A stretch of 64,000 nt of DNA, taken from positions 2,852,001 through 2,916,000 of the forward strand of contig NZ_AP027728.1 in assembly GCF_030296555.1 (NCBI RefSeq), written 5' to 3'. Every line of letters starts with the position of its first letter. Position 1 is the first letter of the stretch. Below are positions 52,165-60,035 of this stretch, in pieces. Position numbers and translations under genes: made by a program. A model generated the notes under the pieces. The model was not told where the DNA came from. It saw only the letters and a list, made by a program, of their open reading frames with translations, and ran no database searches. The stretch is from Microbacterium suwonense (lineage in GTDB: Bacteria; Actinomycetota; Actinomycetes; Actinomycetales; Microbacteriaceae).

Positions 52165-52375
52165 CGAGATCTCCGTGCTTCCCTCGCGCCGACAGTGACA
52201 GGACAACATCTTCGATCGCTCCAACCAGTGTTGCCGTTTAGCGACCACTGCCGAGCAGAGTGTCTGTTCCTGCCCGGGTTCAACGACGCCGACCACGCCC
52301 GATCAAGCAACCGATGGAAAATCGAGGCTAGACGATGATCGGGCGCAATATCCTGTTGAACCGTGCTGCATCCTG
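52165..52375. other. Gene-free junction between methyltransferase and insertion sequence
   Basis: No convincing frame was found in these 211 bases. It may hold the outer end of the insertion sequence or remnants of an older element; no inverted ends could be defined. Confidence 0.4.
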
Positions 52376-53431
52376 TTAGCCGTCGGAATTTGTCAAGGCG
52401 GATGAGGCCGGTGGGTGTTGGGCGGCGAGTTGAATCTCGTCGGTGGGTGGCTGGTTGATCCATGCTGTGGGGTCGCGGTCGAGGATCTTCGGTCGTGGTG
52501 TCACGCGGCTGGTGAAGCGTTCGGGGTGGGCGCGGCGTGTAGCATCGAGCGCGGCGTCACGGTCACGGTCGATGGCATCAGCCAGCCCGTAGTGGACGTC
52601 CGCGGGGGTGTGCATGCCGATCCCGGTATGCCGGTGGTGGTGGTTGTAGGCATTGACGAACTCGCCCAAGAACTGCCGGGCGTGGCCGAGCGAGCTGAAC
52701 CGGTCGGGAAAGACGGGCAGGTACTTCATCGTCTTGAACAGTGCTTCGGAGTAGGGGTTGTCGTTGGAGACGTGGGGGCGGGATCGTGACCGGACGATGC
52801 CGACGTCGGCGAGCAGGATCCTGACCGTCTTCGAGGTCATCGATGGGCCGCCGTCGGAGTGCACGACCTCGGGGGTGCCGTGGAGCCCGGACGCGTCGAT
52901 CATCATCTCTTTGGCGAGGAGGCCGTCCTCGCAGGAGTGCACGATCGCGCCGACGATGTACCGCGAGAAGATGTCGATCATCACGTAGGCGTCGTAGTAG
53001 ACACCACGGGCAGGTCCCGCGAGTTTCGTGATGTCCCACGAGTAGACCTGCCCCGCCGCTGTGGCGATCAGCTCGGGCACCTTCCGCGGCGGGTGCGTGG
53101 CCAGTCGGCGCCGCTCGCGGACCTGCATGTTCTCCCGCAGCACCCGATACATCGTCGCGACCGAGCCGACGTACTGGCCGCGTTCGAGGAGGATCGCGTA
53201 GACCTGCAACGGCGGCTTGTCGACGAACTCGTCACTGCTCAACGTCGCCAACACGAGCGCACGCTCGCCATCGATGAGCTTGTGCGCCGGCACCGGACGC
53301 GCCGCCGGTTCTGGTTCGGGGCGGCCGGCTCGTGCGGCCTGGCGGGCAGCAGTTACCCGAGGCACCCCGGTCAGCGACGACGCGTCACGGGTCGGTATCC
53401 CTGCACCGATCAACGCGGTATACGTGCCCAT
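52376..53431 (-). CDS. IS3-family transposase, catalytic OrfB
   Basis: A 351-residue transposase with a complete DDE retroviral-integrase core: SWDITK (first Asp, near 138), VHSDGGPSM (second Asp, near 200) and NPYSEALFK (Glu, near 235), then NHHHRHTGIGMHTPADVHYG. The N-terminal part contains an HTH_21-like segment (QVYAILLERGQYVGSVATMYRVLREN). The ATG overlaps the OrfA stop (53431), so OrfB is made by translational coupling here and not by the -1 frameshift seen in many IS3 elements. Confidence 0.92.
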   Translation of the reverse strand: MGTYTALIGAGIPTRDASSLTGVPRVTAARQAARAGRPEPEPAARPVPAHKLIDGERALVLATLSSDEFVDKPPLQVYAILLERGQYVGSVATMYRVLRENMQVRERRRLATHPPRKVPELIATAAGQVYSWDITKLAGPARGVYYDAYVMIDIFSRYIVGAIVHSCEDGLLAKEMMIDASGLHGTPEVVHSDGGPSMTSKTVRILLADVGIVRSRSRPHVSNDNPYSEALFKTMKYLPVFPDRFSSLGHARQFLGEFVNAYNHHHRHTGIGMHTPADVHYGLADAIDRDRDAALDATRRAHPERFTSRVTPRPKILDRDPTAWINQPPTDEIQLAAQHPPASSALTNSDG

Positions 53432-53868
53432 CAGCGCTTCGGCCGCTTCGGGTTGGTGTCCGCGCTCTCGGAGATCTGCTCCAAGAGCGCGTGTGCTTTT
53501 CCCATGATCTCCAACGCGGTCCGCGCCATCGACAGCTCCGCCTCGGCCTTACGCAGCTGCGCCTTCAACCGGGCGTTCTCCGCTTGCGCTGCGGATGGGC
53601 GCCCGACCGCTTGTCCGGGCTGCTTTCCCTCGAGCAGGCCCGCATCGCGCTGCTTGCGCCACTCCGAGATCAGCGAGGAGTACAAGCCCTGACGGCGCAG
53701 GAACGCGGCGCCCTGGCCGGTCTCACACGCGGTCTCGTACTCGGACAAGTACTTCAGCTTCTGCGCGGGCGTGAACGAGCGACGGCGCGTCGGCCCGTCA
53801 GGATTCGCAGGTGCACTCACGACTCCATCATCGGACGACAGCAGCACGACGGGGGAACTCAAACTCAT
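53431..53868 (-). CDS. IS3-family transposase, OrfA (HTH protein)
   Basis: A 145-residue DNA-binding subunit: RRRSFTPAQKLKYLSEYE, GQGAAFLRRQGLYSSLISEWRK (helix-turn-helix) and a C-terminal leucine-zipper-like coil (AENARLKAQLRKAEAELSMA). The ATG at 53868 (MSLSSPVV) was chosen over a reading 31 codons longer, which has no family support. OrfA should recognise the element ends. Confidence 0.85.
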   Translation of the reverse strand: MSLSSPVVLLSSDDGVVSAPANPDGPTRRRSFTPAQKLKYLSEYETACETGQGAAFLRRQGLYSSLISEWRKQRDAGLLEGKQPGQAVGRPSAAQAENARLKAQLRKAEAELSMARTALEIMGKAHALLEQISESADTNPKRPKR

Positions 53869-54032
53869 CAGTAATCGGTGATCCTTCACCTCGCCCTGCA
53901 GGCGGACTTGCTGTGAACCCGTGGACTCACCCAACCCTGACACGCAGGGCGTGCTGCGCACTCCATGAACGACATGTTTACCCGTCGTTCAGAAATTTGG
54001 CACGCGCTCTCCCGGACGTCCGAAACTGAGCC

Positions 54033-54061
54033 TTGACGCGCACTGATAAATGTGCTGAGAT
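54033..54061 (+). promoter_or_regulatory. Candidate promoter of the metalloprotease gene
   Basis: TTGACG (54033-54038) and TGAGAT (54056-54061) with a 17-base spacer. Expected start near 54068, about 35 bases before the TTG start codon. The -35 box lies at the likely insertion-sequence border, so the element may have supplied part of it. Confidence 0.5.
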
Positions 54062-54102
54062 CAGGCCAAAGGTGGGGTCTAAAGCGAGTTTCGGAGGGCA
54101 TC

Positions 54103-55113
54103 TTGCGTTTCAGGCGATGGGCGGTAACTGCGGGTTCGATTGCTGCAGTGATTATTTCAATAGGCGGATTGGGTCCGGCTTATGCCTCAGCGGCTCTCGT
54201 GGATTGCGGGCAGCGTCCCGACGTTCAAATCGAGTCACTAGAGTCGATTCCCAAATCGTGTGATTTGGGTGGGACGGACGTTCTTGTTCCAACTGCGTCA
54301 GGCACGGTTGAAATGACGATCCCGGAACCCGGATACACGGTTGTACGGTCAGCGTTGGGCAGTGAAATAGGTGAAGAGATTGCAGTCTACTCATCGCCCA
54401 ACGGTGGCGTTGCCGCATCAGTGAATGACGTCATGATGGGTGAACCGGGTGCCGTGGCTGAGTTGATCGAACAGACGGAGGCCAGTGGGAGCATAGTCGG
54501 AACAAATGCTCCTACCAATTCGAAATGTAGTGCTACGGCACCGGGTTCCATTTCATATACCTGGAATAACGTAAATTCCTTCAAGAAAATGGCTTGGCGA
54601 TGGAACGGTAGTGGGGCTCCGTCTGGTGCATTCGATCGCGTCAAGGCGGGGGCCGACACCGTCGAACAAGGCCGGTCAACTACCTGTGGCAATTTGTCAA
54701 ATGGGTTCGACCTTATTTACGAGGGGACAACAACTCAGACGGCGTCGGTGAATTCTTCTGGAGGATGCACGAACCTTTCGTATCAGAGCACCATTTCGTT
54801 CGGTGACATCACGAATTCCGCGAATAACTGGCTCGCGATGACGTGCACCTATCTCTTATTGGGAACCCTCGTAGAGGCGGACATTAAGTTTGACACATCG
54901 AGCCGCGTATGGAACACCAATTCGTCTTCGTGTTCCGCCGGATACGACCTTCAAGGCGTGGCGACCCACGAATTCGGTCATGCGGTCGGGATGAACCATG
55001 TTGCCCAAAATTCTGGTCAAGTGATGGCGCCGTCGACCGGGACGTGCAATCTCTCCCAGCGCCAGTTGGGCCGTGGCGATCAGAATATCCTGAGGTCGAA
55101 ATATGGCTCCTAA
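54103..55113 (+). CDS. Secreted matrixin-like zinc metalloprotease
   Basis: A 336-residue secreted protein. The zinc site HEFGHAVGMNH (HExxHxxGxxH) lies near residue 290 and the Met-turn SGQVMAPS follows about 15 residues on, as in M10-type (matrixin) metzincins. A TTG at 54103, preceded by GGAGGG, gives a clean signal peptide (RFRRW, a hydrophobic core, then AYA-SAA). Longer readings from 54052 lack such a start. Four to six Cys may form disulfides. Base composition is near 50 % G+C (36/60 and 25/60 in two lines counted), against about 70 % around it, so it was probably acquired by transfer. Substrate unknown. Confidence 0.82.
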   Translation: MRFRRWAVTAGSIAAVIISIGGLGPAYASAALVDCGQRPDVQIESLESIPKSCDLGGTDVLVPTASGTVEMTIPEPGYTVVRSALGSEIGEEIAVYSSPNGGVAASVNDVMMGEPGAVAELIEQTEASGSIVGTNAPTNSKCSATAPGSISYTWNNVNSFKKMAWRWNGSGAPSGAFDRVKAGADTVEQGRSTTCGNLSNGFDLIYEGTTTQTASVNSSGGCTNLSYQSTISFGDITNSANNWLAMTCTYLLLGTLVEADIKFDTSSRVWNTNSSSCSAGYDLQGVATHEFGHAVGMNHVAQNSGQVMAPSTGTCNLSQRQLGRGDQNILRSKYGS

Positions 55114-55231
55114 CAAGCGAGAACGGCTTCGCACAGTGATCAGTGTGGTCGTTGCCGTTGTGGTCATCGTGGGCGTTGGCTGGCTTCTTGTGCAGATGCT
55201 GACTACGTCGATCGGGCAACCCGCAGGCTGA
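55103..55231 (+). CDS. Small single-span membrane protein (42 residues)
   Basis: ATG at 55103 opens a 42-codon frame overlapping the metalloprotease end by 11 bases. It reads MAPNKRERLRT, then one hydrophobic helix (VISVVVAVVVIVGVGWLLVQ) and a short polar tail. GAGG lies 8-11 bases upstream. The positive-inside start and clean helix support a real protein, possibly a partner or anchor of the protease. Not recognised as a known family. Confidence 0.6.
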   Translation: MAPNKRERLRTVISVVVAVVVIVGVGWLLVQMLTTSIGQPAG

Positions 55232-55328
55232 GCACTCCTGTGGTAGTCAGAAGACCTTGCTACGACGGAGTGTCGACAGCATTCGTTCGCCGACGTGTAG
55301 ATTCCGCCAGGGTGACGTTGGTTCGGTT

Positions 55329-56222
55329 CTACGGCGCCACGCGGCGGTGGGCGGCAAACGCGTCGCGCAGCGCAGCGCGCACCAGCGAGACCGACTCGTC
55401 GGCGTGGGAGGATGTGCGCACCGCGGTGAACACTTCGCGCACGGGCGAGCCGGGCAGGTCGGCGACCGTCAGCGGACTGGGCTCATCGCCCCAGATCAGA
55501 TCGGGCAGCATCCCGACGGCGTGACCGGATGCCACCAGTCGCACGTGCGTGGTCAGGTCGGCGGCCTCGAAGCGCACGTCGGGCTCGAATCCCGCCGCGC
55601 GGCACTGCTGAACGGCCCACTGCCGTGCCGCGGTGCCCTCCGGCTCCATCACCCAGGCGCGGTCGCGCAGGTCGGACAGCTGGGTCGGATGCTCCGACGG
55701 CGGCAGCACGATGCGGATCGGGTCCTCACCCAGCAGGTCGTGCTCCACGCCGTCGCGCTGCTCGCGCGTGTACCCCGGGTACTGCTCCGCGATCACCAGG
55801 TCGAAGCGGCGCGCCCACAGTTCGAAAAGGCTCTCCTCGGGCGGCAGCTCGGCCAGCTCCACGCGCAGCTCGGGCGCGCGTTCGGCGAGCGCGGTCAGGG
55901 CGGCCGGCACGATCGTCTCCGCCGCGGTGGGCATCGCCGACAGGCGCACCGGCTCCCACCCGGGGGTGTCGATGAGTTCCGCTCGCGCGGCCTCATCGAG
56001 CTCCAGCGCGCGCGCGGCGTGCTGCGCCAGCATCCGCCCCTGCGGTGTCAGCCGCACCCGTCTTCCGTCGGGTTCCAGCAGTGTCACGCCGGCCTCGCGC
56101 TCCAGCAGCGAGAGCTGCTGGGAGACCGTCGAGGGGGAGTAGGACAGGGATGCGGCGACCTCGGCGATCGTGCCGCGCAGCGCCAGCTCGTGCAGCAATC
56201 GCAGCCGTCTCAGTTCGAACAT
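55329..56222 (-). CDS. LysR-family regulator, probably of the second putA
   Basis: A 297-residue LysR-type regulator. The N-terminal winged helix is clear (FELRRLRLLHELALRGTIAE, SPSTVSQQLSLLEREAGVTL, RRVRLTPQGRMLAQHA) followed by a two-lobed effector domain from about residue 90. It is divergent from the putA gene at 56415, as is common for proline-catabolism regulators. An array of symmetric half-sites lies between the two. Confidence 0.88.
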   Translation of the reverse strand: MFELRRLRLLHELALRGTIAEVAASLSYSPSTVSQQLSLLEREAGVTLLEPDGRRVRLTPQGRMLAQHAARALELDEAARAELIDTPGWEPVRLSAMPTAAETIVPAALTALAERAPELRVELAELPPEESLFELWARRFDLVIAEQYPGYTREQRDGVEHDLLGEDPIRIVLPPSEHPTQLSDLRDRAWVMEPEGTAARQWAVQQCRAAGFEPDVRFEAADLTTHVRLVASGHAVGMLPDLIWGDEPSPLTVADLPGSPVREVFTAVRTSSHADESVSLVRAALRDAFAAHRRVAP

Positions 56223-56250
56223 CGGGGCTCCTGTCTCTTCTTCATCGGGA

Positions 56251-56315
56251 ACAGGAGATTCGTTCAGAACAGGACGGATGCCGAGAAATCGTCCTGTCCT
56301 CGCGAGATCTCCTGT
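56251..56315. promoter_or_regulatory. Four-half-site dyad operator between LysR and putA
   Basis: ACAGGAG (56251), ACAGGAC (56269), GTCCTGT (56291) and CTCCTGT (56309) form an exact mirror arrangement: 11-base gaps within each pair and a 15-base centre. A fifth half-site, CTCCTGT, lies at 56228-56234 close to the LysR start. This fits a LysR tetramer and autoregulation. Confidence 0.65.
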
Positions 56316-56414
56316 CCTCGGTGGATCGCCATCGCAGACACGACGATTCTATCGAACATTATGCTTCATAAAACGTCGCTTTTCATAGTGAGTTCCGGGA
56401 GGCATCCTGAGAAC

Positions 56415-59400
56415 ATGACCACCCCTGTGCGCGCCACCGGCGCCGTTCTCTCCGACCTCACCGAACTGGCCGACGACGCCGTCGCGCTGGTCAAGAAGTG
56501 GCTGGTCGACAGCCGTGCCGTGCCGGTGGATGCCGCCGGTGAGCGCCTTGCCGGCGTGCTGCGCGACCCCAACGGCCTGGACTTCACCGTCGGCTTCGTC
56601 GACGGCGTCGTGCGCCCCGAGGACCTGAAGGTCGCCGCTGCCAAGCTCAAGGAGCTCGTGCCGCTGACCCCCGCGTTCCTGCCCGCGATCATGCGCGGCG
56701 CGATCGGCCTCGGCGGCGCCACCGCCGGCATGCTCCCCGGCATCGTGGTCCCCTCGGCGCGGGCCGTGCTGCGCCAGATGGTGCGCCACCTGATCGTCGA
56801 CGCCCGTGATGAGAAGCTGGGCGCGGCGATCAAGCACATCCGCGAGACGCAGGGCGTGAAGCTCAACATCAACCTGCTCGGCGAGGCCATCCTCGGCAAG
56901 GACGAGGCCGAGCGCCGCCTGGAGGGTACCCGCCGTCTGCTGCTGCGCGACGACGTGGACTACGTCTCCATCAAGGTGTCCTCCACCGTCGCCCCGCACA
57001 GCCCGTGGGCCTTCGAGCAGGCCGTCGCCGAGGCATCCGAGGCACTGCACCCGCTGTACGAGATCGCCGCCCGCCCGGCGCGCGGGGCGAAGAAGTTCAT
57101 CAACCTCGACATGGAGGAGTACAAGGACCTCGACCTCACGATCGCGGTCTTCACCAGCATCCTCGACCGTCCCGAGTTCCACGACCTCGAGGCCGGCATC
57201 GTGCTGCAGGCCTACCTGCCTGACGCCCTCTCCGCCATGATGCGTCTGCAGGAGTGGGCCGCGAAGCGCGTCGCCGACGGCGGTGCGCCCATCAAGGTGC
57301 GCGTCGTCAAGGGCGCCAACCTGCCGATGGAGACCGTGGATGCCGAGACCCACGGCTGGGAGCTGGCGACCTGGTCGAGCAAGCAGGAGTCCGACTCCTC
57401 GTACAAGGCCGTGCTCGAATATGCGCTGCGCCCTGACCACATCGGGAACGTGCGCATCGGCGTCGCCGGTCACAACCTCTTCGACATCGCCCTGGCCTGG
57501 CTGCTCGCCTCGAAGCGCGGCGTGCAGGACGGCATCGAGTTCGAGATGCTGCTGGGCATGGCGTCCGCGCAGGCCGAGGTCGTCAAGCGCACCGTCGGCT
57601 CGCTGCTGCTCTACACGCCAGTCGTGCACCCCGACGAGTTCGACGTCGCGATCGCGTACCTGATCCGCCGCCTCGAAGAGGGCGCGAGCCACGAGAACTT
57701 CATGTCGGCCGTCTTCGACCTCGACTCCGACCCGGCCCTGTTCGACCGCGAGAAGCAGCGCTTCCTGGCATCCGTCGCCGGCATCCCCGCGGAGGTCCCC
57801 GGACCCAACCGCACCCAGAACCGCCAGCTGTCGCCCGCACCCGCGCAGCGCGACGGCTTCACGAACACCCCTGACACCGACCCGTCGCTGGCCGCCAACC
57901 GCGAGTGGGCCGACGGCATCCGCTCGCGCATGGTCGCCTCCACCCTCGGTGACGACACAGTCGCGGCGAACACCCTCTCCACCGCCGCCGAGGTCTCCGA
58001 ACGCATCGCCGCCGGCGTCGCGGCGGGCGAGGCCTGGCGCGCACTGGGCGCCGCCGGACGCGCCGAGATCCTGCACCGCGCGGGCGACGTGCTCGAGGCG
58101 CGCCGAGCCGAGCTGCTCGAGGTGATGGGCTCCGAAGCCGGCAAGGTCATCGAGCAGGGCGACCCCGAGGTCTCCGAGGCGATCGACTTCGCGCACTACT
58201 ACGCCGAGAGCGCCAAGAAGCTCGCCGACGTCGACGGCGCGGTCATGCACCCGGTCGGGCTGACCGTCGTCACCCCGCCGTGGAACTTCCCCGTCGCGAT
58301 CCCTGCCGGCTCCACGCTGGCGGCGCTGGCCACCGGATCGCCGGTGATCATCAAGCCCGCCCGTCAGGCCCGCCGCTCGGGCGCCGTCATGATCGAGGCG
58401 CTCTGGGAGGCCGGCGTGCCGCGAGACGTGCTGCAGTACGTGCAGCTCGACGGTCGGGAGCTGGGTGAGCGGCTCATCAGCGATCCCGCTGTCGAACGCG
58501 TCATCCTCACCGGCGGCTACGAGACCGCCGAGCTGTTCCGCAGCTTCCGCCCTGATCTGCCGCTGTTGGCCGAGACCAGTGGCAAGAACGCGATCATCGT
58601 CACCCCCTCCGCCGATTTCGATCTGGCCGCGAAGGACGTCGCCTACTCGGCGTTCGGCCACGCCGGGCAGAAGTGCTCGGCTGCATCACTCGTGGTGCTG
58701 GTCGGCTCGGCGGCGCACTCGGAGCGGTTCCGCCGACAGCTCGTCGACGCCGTGCGCTCCTACGAGGTGGGCGCGCCCGAAGACGGCACCACCCGGATCG
58801 GTCCGCTGATCGGCCCGGCCGAGGGCAAGCTGCGCAGCGCGCTCACCGAGCTGCATCCGGGTCAGTCATGGCTGCTCGAGCCGGAGAAGCTCGACGACGC
58901 CGGTCAGCTGTGGCGCCCGGGCATCCGCGAGGGGGTCGTCCGCGGCAGCGAGTTCCACCGGGTGGAGTACTTCGGACCGGTGCTGGGCATCATGACCGCG
59001 TCGTCGCTGAACGAGGCCATCGACATCGTGAACGACATCGACTACGGGCTCACCAGCGGCATCCACTCGCTCGACGAGGACGAGATCCAGCAGTGGCTGG
59101 CGACCATCCAGGCCGGCAACGTGTACGTCAACCGCGGCACCACCGGCGCGATCGTGCAGCGCCAGCCCTTCGGGGGCTGGAAGAAGGCCGCCGTCGGTGC
59201 CGGTTCCAAGGCAGGCGGACCGAACTACCTGGTCGGGCTGTCGGAGTGGACGGATGCCGAGACCACGACGACCCGACCACTCGACGAGCTGGGTCTCTCT
59301 GCGGCCGCGCTGGCTTCCGAGGGTGAGGACGCCTCCTGGCTGCGTGGGGCGCTGGCCACCGACATCGACGCGTGGGCCACGGAGTTCGGCATCGTCCGCG

Positions 59401-59870
59401 ATGCGACCGGCCTGACCACCGAGCAGAACGCGCTGCGCTACCAGGCGCTGCCGGTCACCGTGCGATACGAGGGAACGCGGGTGGCCGAGCTGGTGCGGGT
59501 GGTCGCCGCGGGGCTGCGTGCCCGCTCCCGGGTGACCGTGAGCACGGCATCCGCGCTGCCCTCCGCCGTCGTCACCTGGCTGGGTGCGCACGATGTCGTC
59601 GTCGTGACCGAGGATGCGTCGGCCTGGTCGGCGCATGCTCGTCGTCTGGCTGCCGCGGGTGGACGCGTGCGGCTGATCGGCACGGATGCTGCCGCCACGG
59701 CATCCGCGGTGAACGGATCGCCGAGCCTGGCGATCTACGCCAACCCGGTCGTCTCAGCGGGGCGGGTGGAGCTGCTGACGTTCCTGCGCGAGCAGGCCGT
59801 CTCGATCACCGCGCACCGGTTCGGCACCCCGCACCGCTACGAGATCCCTGTCCTCGACCCCGTGCGCTGA
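56415..59870 (+). CDS. putA: PutA bifunctional proline dehydrogenase / P5C dehydrogenase (copy 2)
   Basis: A 1151-residue fusion enzyme, paralogous to the protein at 40946-44650. Proline dehydrogenase domain about 75-460 (LRDDVDYVSIKVSST, NLDMEEYKDLDLTIAVF, VRVVKGANLPMETVD). Aldehyde dehydrogenase domain about 500-950 (TPPWNFPVAIPAGS, GHAGQKCSAASLVVL with the Cys, FGGWKKAAVGAGSKAGG). About 200 residues follow. ATG 56415 (MTTPVRATGAV) is preferred; ATG 56361 is in frame but lacks support. With its own LysR gene and operator this is probably the proline-inducible copy. Confidence 0.93.
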   Translation: MTTPVRATGAVLSDLTELADDAVALVKKWLVDSRAVPVDAAGERLAGVLRDPNGLDFTVGFVDGVVRPEDLKVAAAKLKELVPLTPAFLPAIMRGAIGLGGATAGMLPGIVVPSARAVLRQMVRHLIVDARDEKLGAAIKHIRETQGVKLNINLLGEAILGKDEAERRLEGTRRLLLRDDVDYVSIKVSSTVAPHSPWAFEQAVAEASEALHPLYEIAARPARGAKKFINLDMEEYKDLDLTIAVFTSILDRPEFHDLEAGIVLQAYLPDALSAMMRLQEWAAKRVADGGAPIKVRVVKGANLPMETVDAETHGWELATWSSKQESDSSYKAVLEYALRPDHIGNVRIGVAGHNLFDIALAWLLASKRGVQDGIEFEMLLGMASAQAEVVKRTVGSLLLYTPVVHPDEFDVAIAYLIRRLEEGASHENFMSAVFDLDSDPALFDREKQRFLASVAGIPAEVPGPNRTQNRQLSPAPAQRDGFTNTPDTDPSLAANREWADGIRSRMVASTLGDDTVAANTLSTAAEVSERIAAGVAAGEAWRALGAAGRAEILHRAGDVLEARRAELLEVMGSEAGKVIEQGDPEVSEAIDFAHYYAESAKKLADVDGAVMHPVGLTVVTPPWNFPVAIPAGSTLAALATGSPVIIKPARQARRSGAVMIEALWEAGVPRDVLQYVQLDGRELGERLISDPAVERVILTGGYETAELFRSFRPDLPLLAETSGKNAIIVTPSADFDLAAKDVAYSAFGHAGQKCSAASLVVLVGSAAHSERFRRQLVDAVRSYEVGAPEDGTTRIGPLIGPAEGKLRSALTELHPGQSWLLEPEKLDDAGQLWRPGIREGVVRGSEFHRVEYFGPVLGIMTASSLNEAIDIVNDIDYGLTSGIHSLDEDEIQQWLATIQAGNVYVNRGTTGAIVQRQPFGGWKKAAVGAGSKAGGPNYLVGLSEWTDAETTTTRPLDELGLSAAALASEGEDASWLRGALATDIDAWATEFGIVRDATGLTTEQNALRYQALPVTVRYEGTRVAELVRVVAAGLRARSRVTVSTASALPSAVVTWLGAHDVVVVTEDASAWSAHARRLAAAGGRVRLIGTDAAATASAVNGSPSLAIYANPVVSAGRVELLTFLREQAVSITAHRFGTPHRYEIPVLDPVR

Positions 59871-59886
59871 GCACCGTCCCTGCCCT

Positions 59887-59918
59887 CAGCCTCCCAGCCT
59901 CCCAGCCTCCCAGCCTCC
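59887..59918. repeat. Simple tandem repeat, four 8-bp units
   Basis: CAGCCTCC is repeated four times without a mismatch just after the putA stop, followed by degenerate copies to about 59935. Probably slipped-strand expansion. Confidence 0.9.
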
Positions 59919-59937
59919 TCGGCCCTCCAGCCTCTGA

Positions 59938-59999
59938 CTTCAGGTGTCGCAGCTGGTTGCCTCAGTGCGGGTGGATGCGGCGTGTTGCGCCACCTGAAG
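59938..59999. repeat. Intergenic palindrome after putA
   Basis: CTTCAGGTGTCGCAGC at 59938-59953 pairs with GTTGCGCCACCTGAAG at 59984-59999, with two mismatches. It is in the convergent gap to the esterase gene and may be a two-way terminator. Confidence 0.8.
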
Positions 60000-60035
60000 C
60001 CTCGAGAAAGGGGGCAGGAGGCAGGGGCGCCGCCT

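Larger units (their letters stand above)
52376..53868 (-). mobile_element. IS3-family insertion sequence (coding part)
   Basis: Two overlapping minus-strand genes with the orfA/orfB layout of IS3-type elements, both apparently intact. The terminal repeats could not be fixed: GTCAAGGC at 52392-52399 has its complement at 54030-54037, but this is too short to define the ends. The element lies at the edge of a lower-GC segment (54.0-55.2 kb). Confidence 0.8.

Noticed and set aside
53428..53434. Programmed -1 frameshift between IS3 OrfA and OrfB
   Set aside because: OrfB has its own ATG overlapping the OrfA stop (ATGA), so coupling explains its synthesis.
52392..54037. Exact insertion-sequence ends
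   Set aside because: Only an 8-base match (GTCAAGGC and complement) was found, and one end would lie inside OrfB. No target duplication was visible.
55257..56414. N-terminal extension of PutA (over 380 extra codons in frame)
   Set aside because: This stretch is antisense to a clear LysR gene and contains the regulator gap; family alignment starts at ATG 56415.
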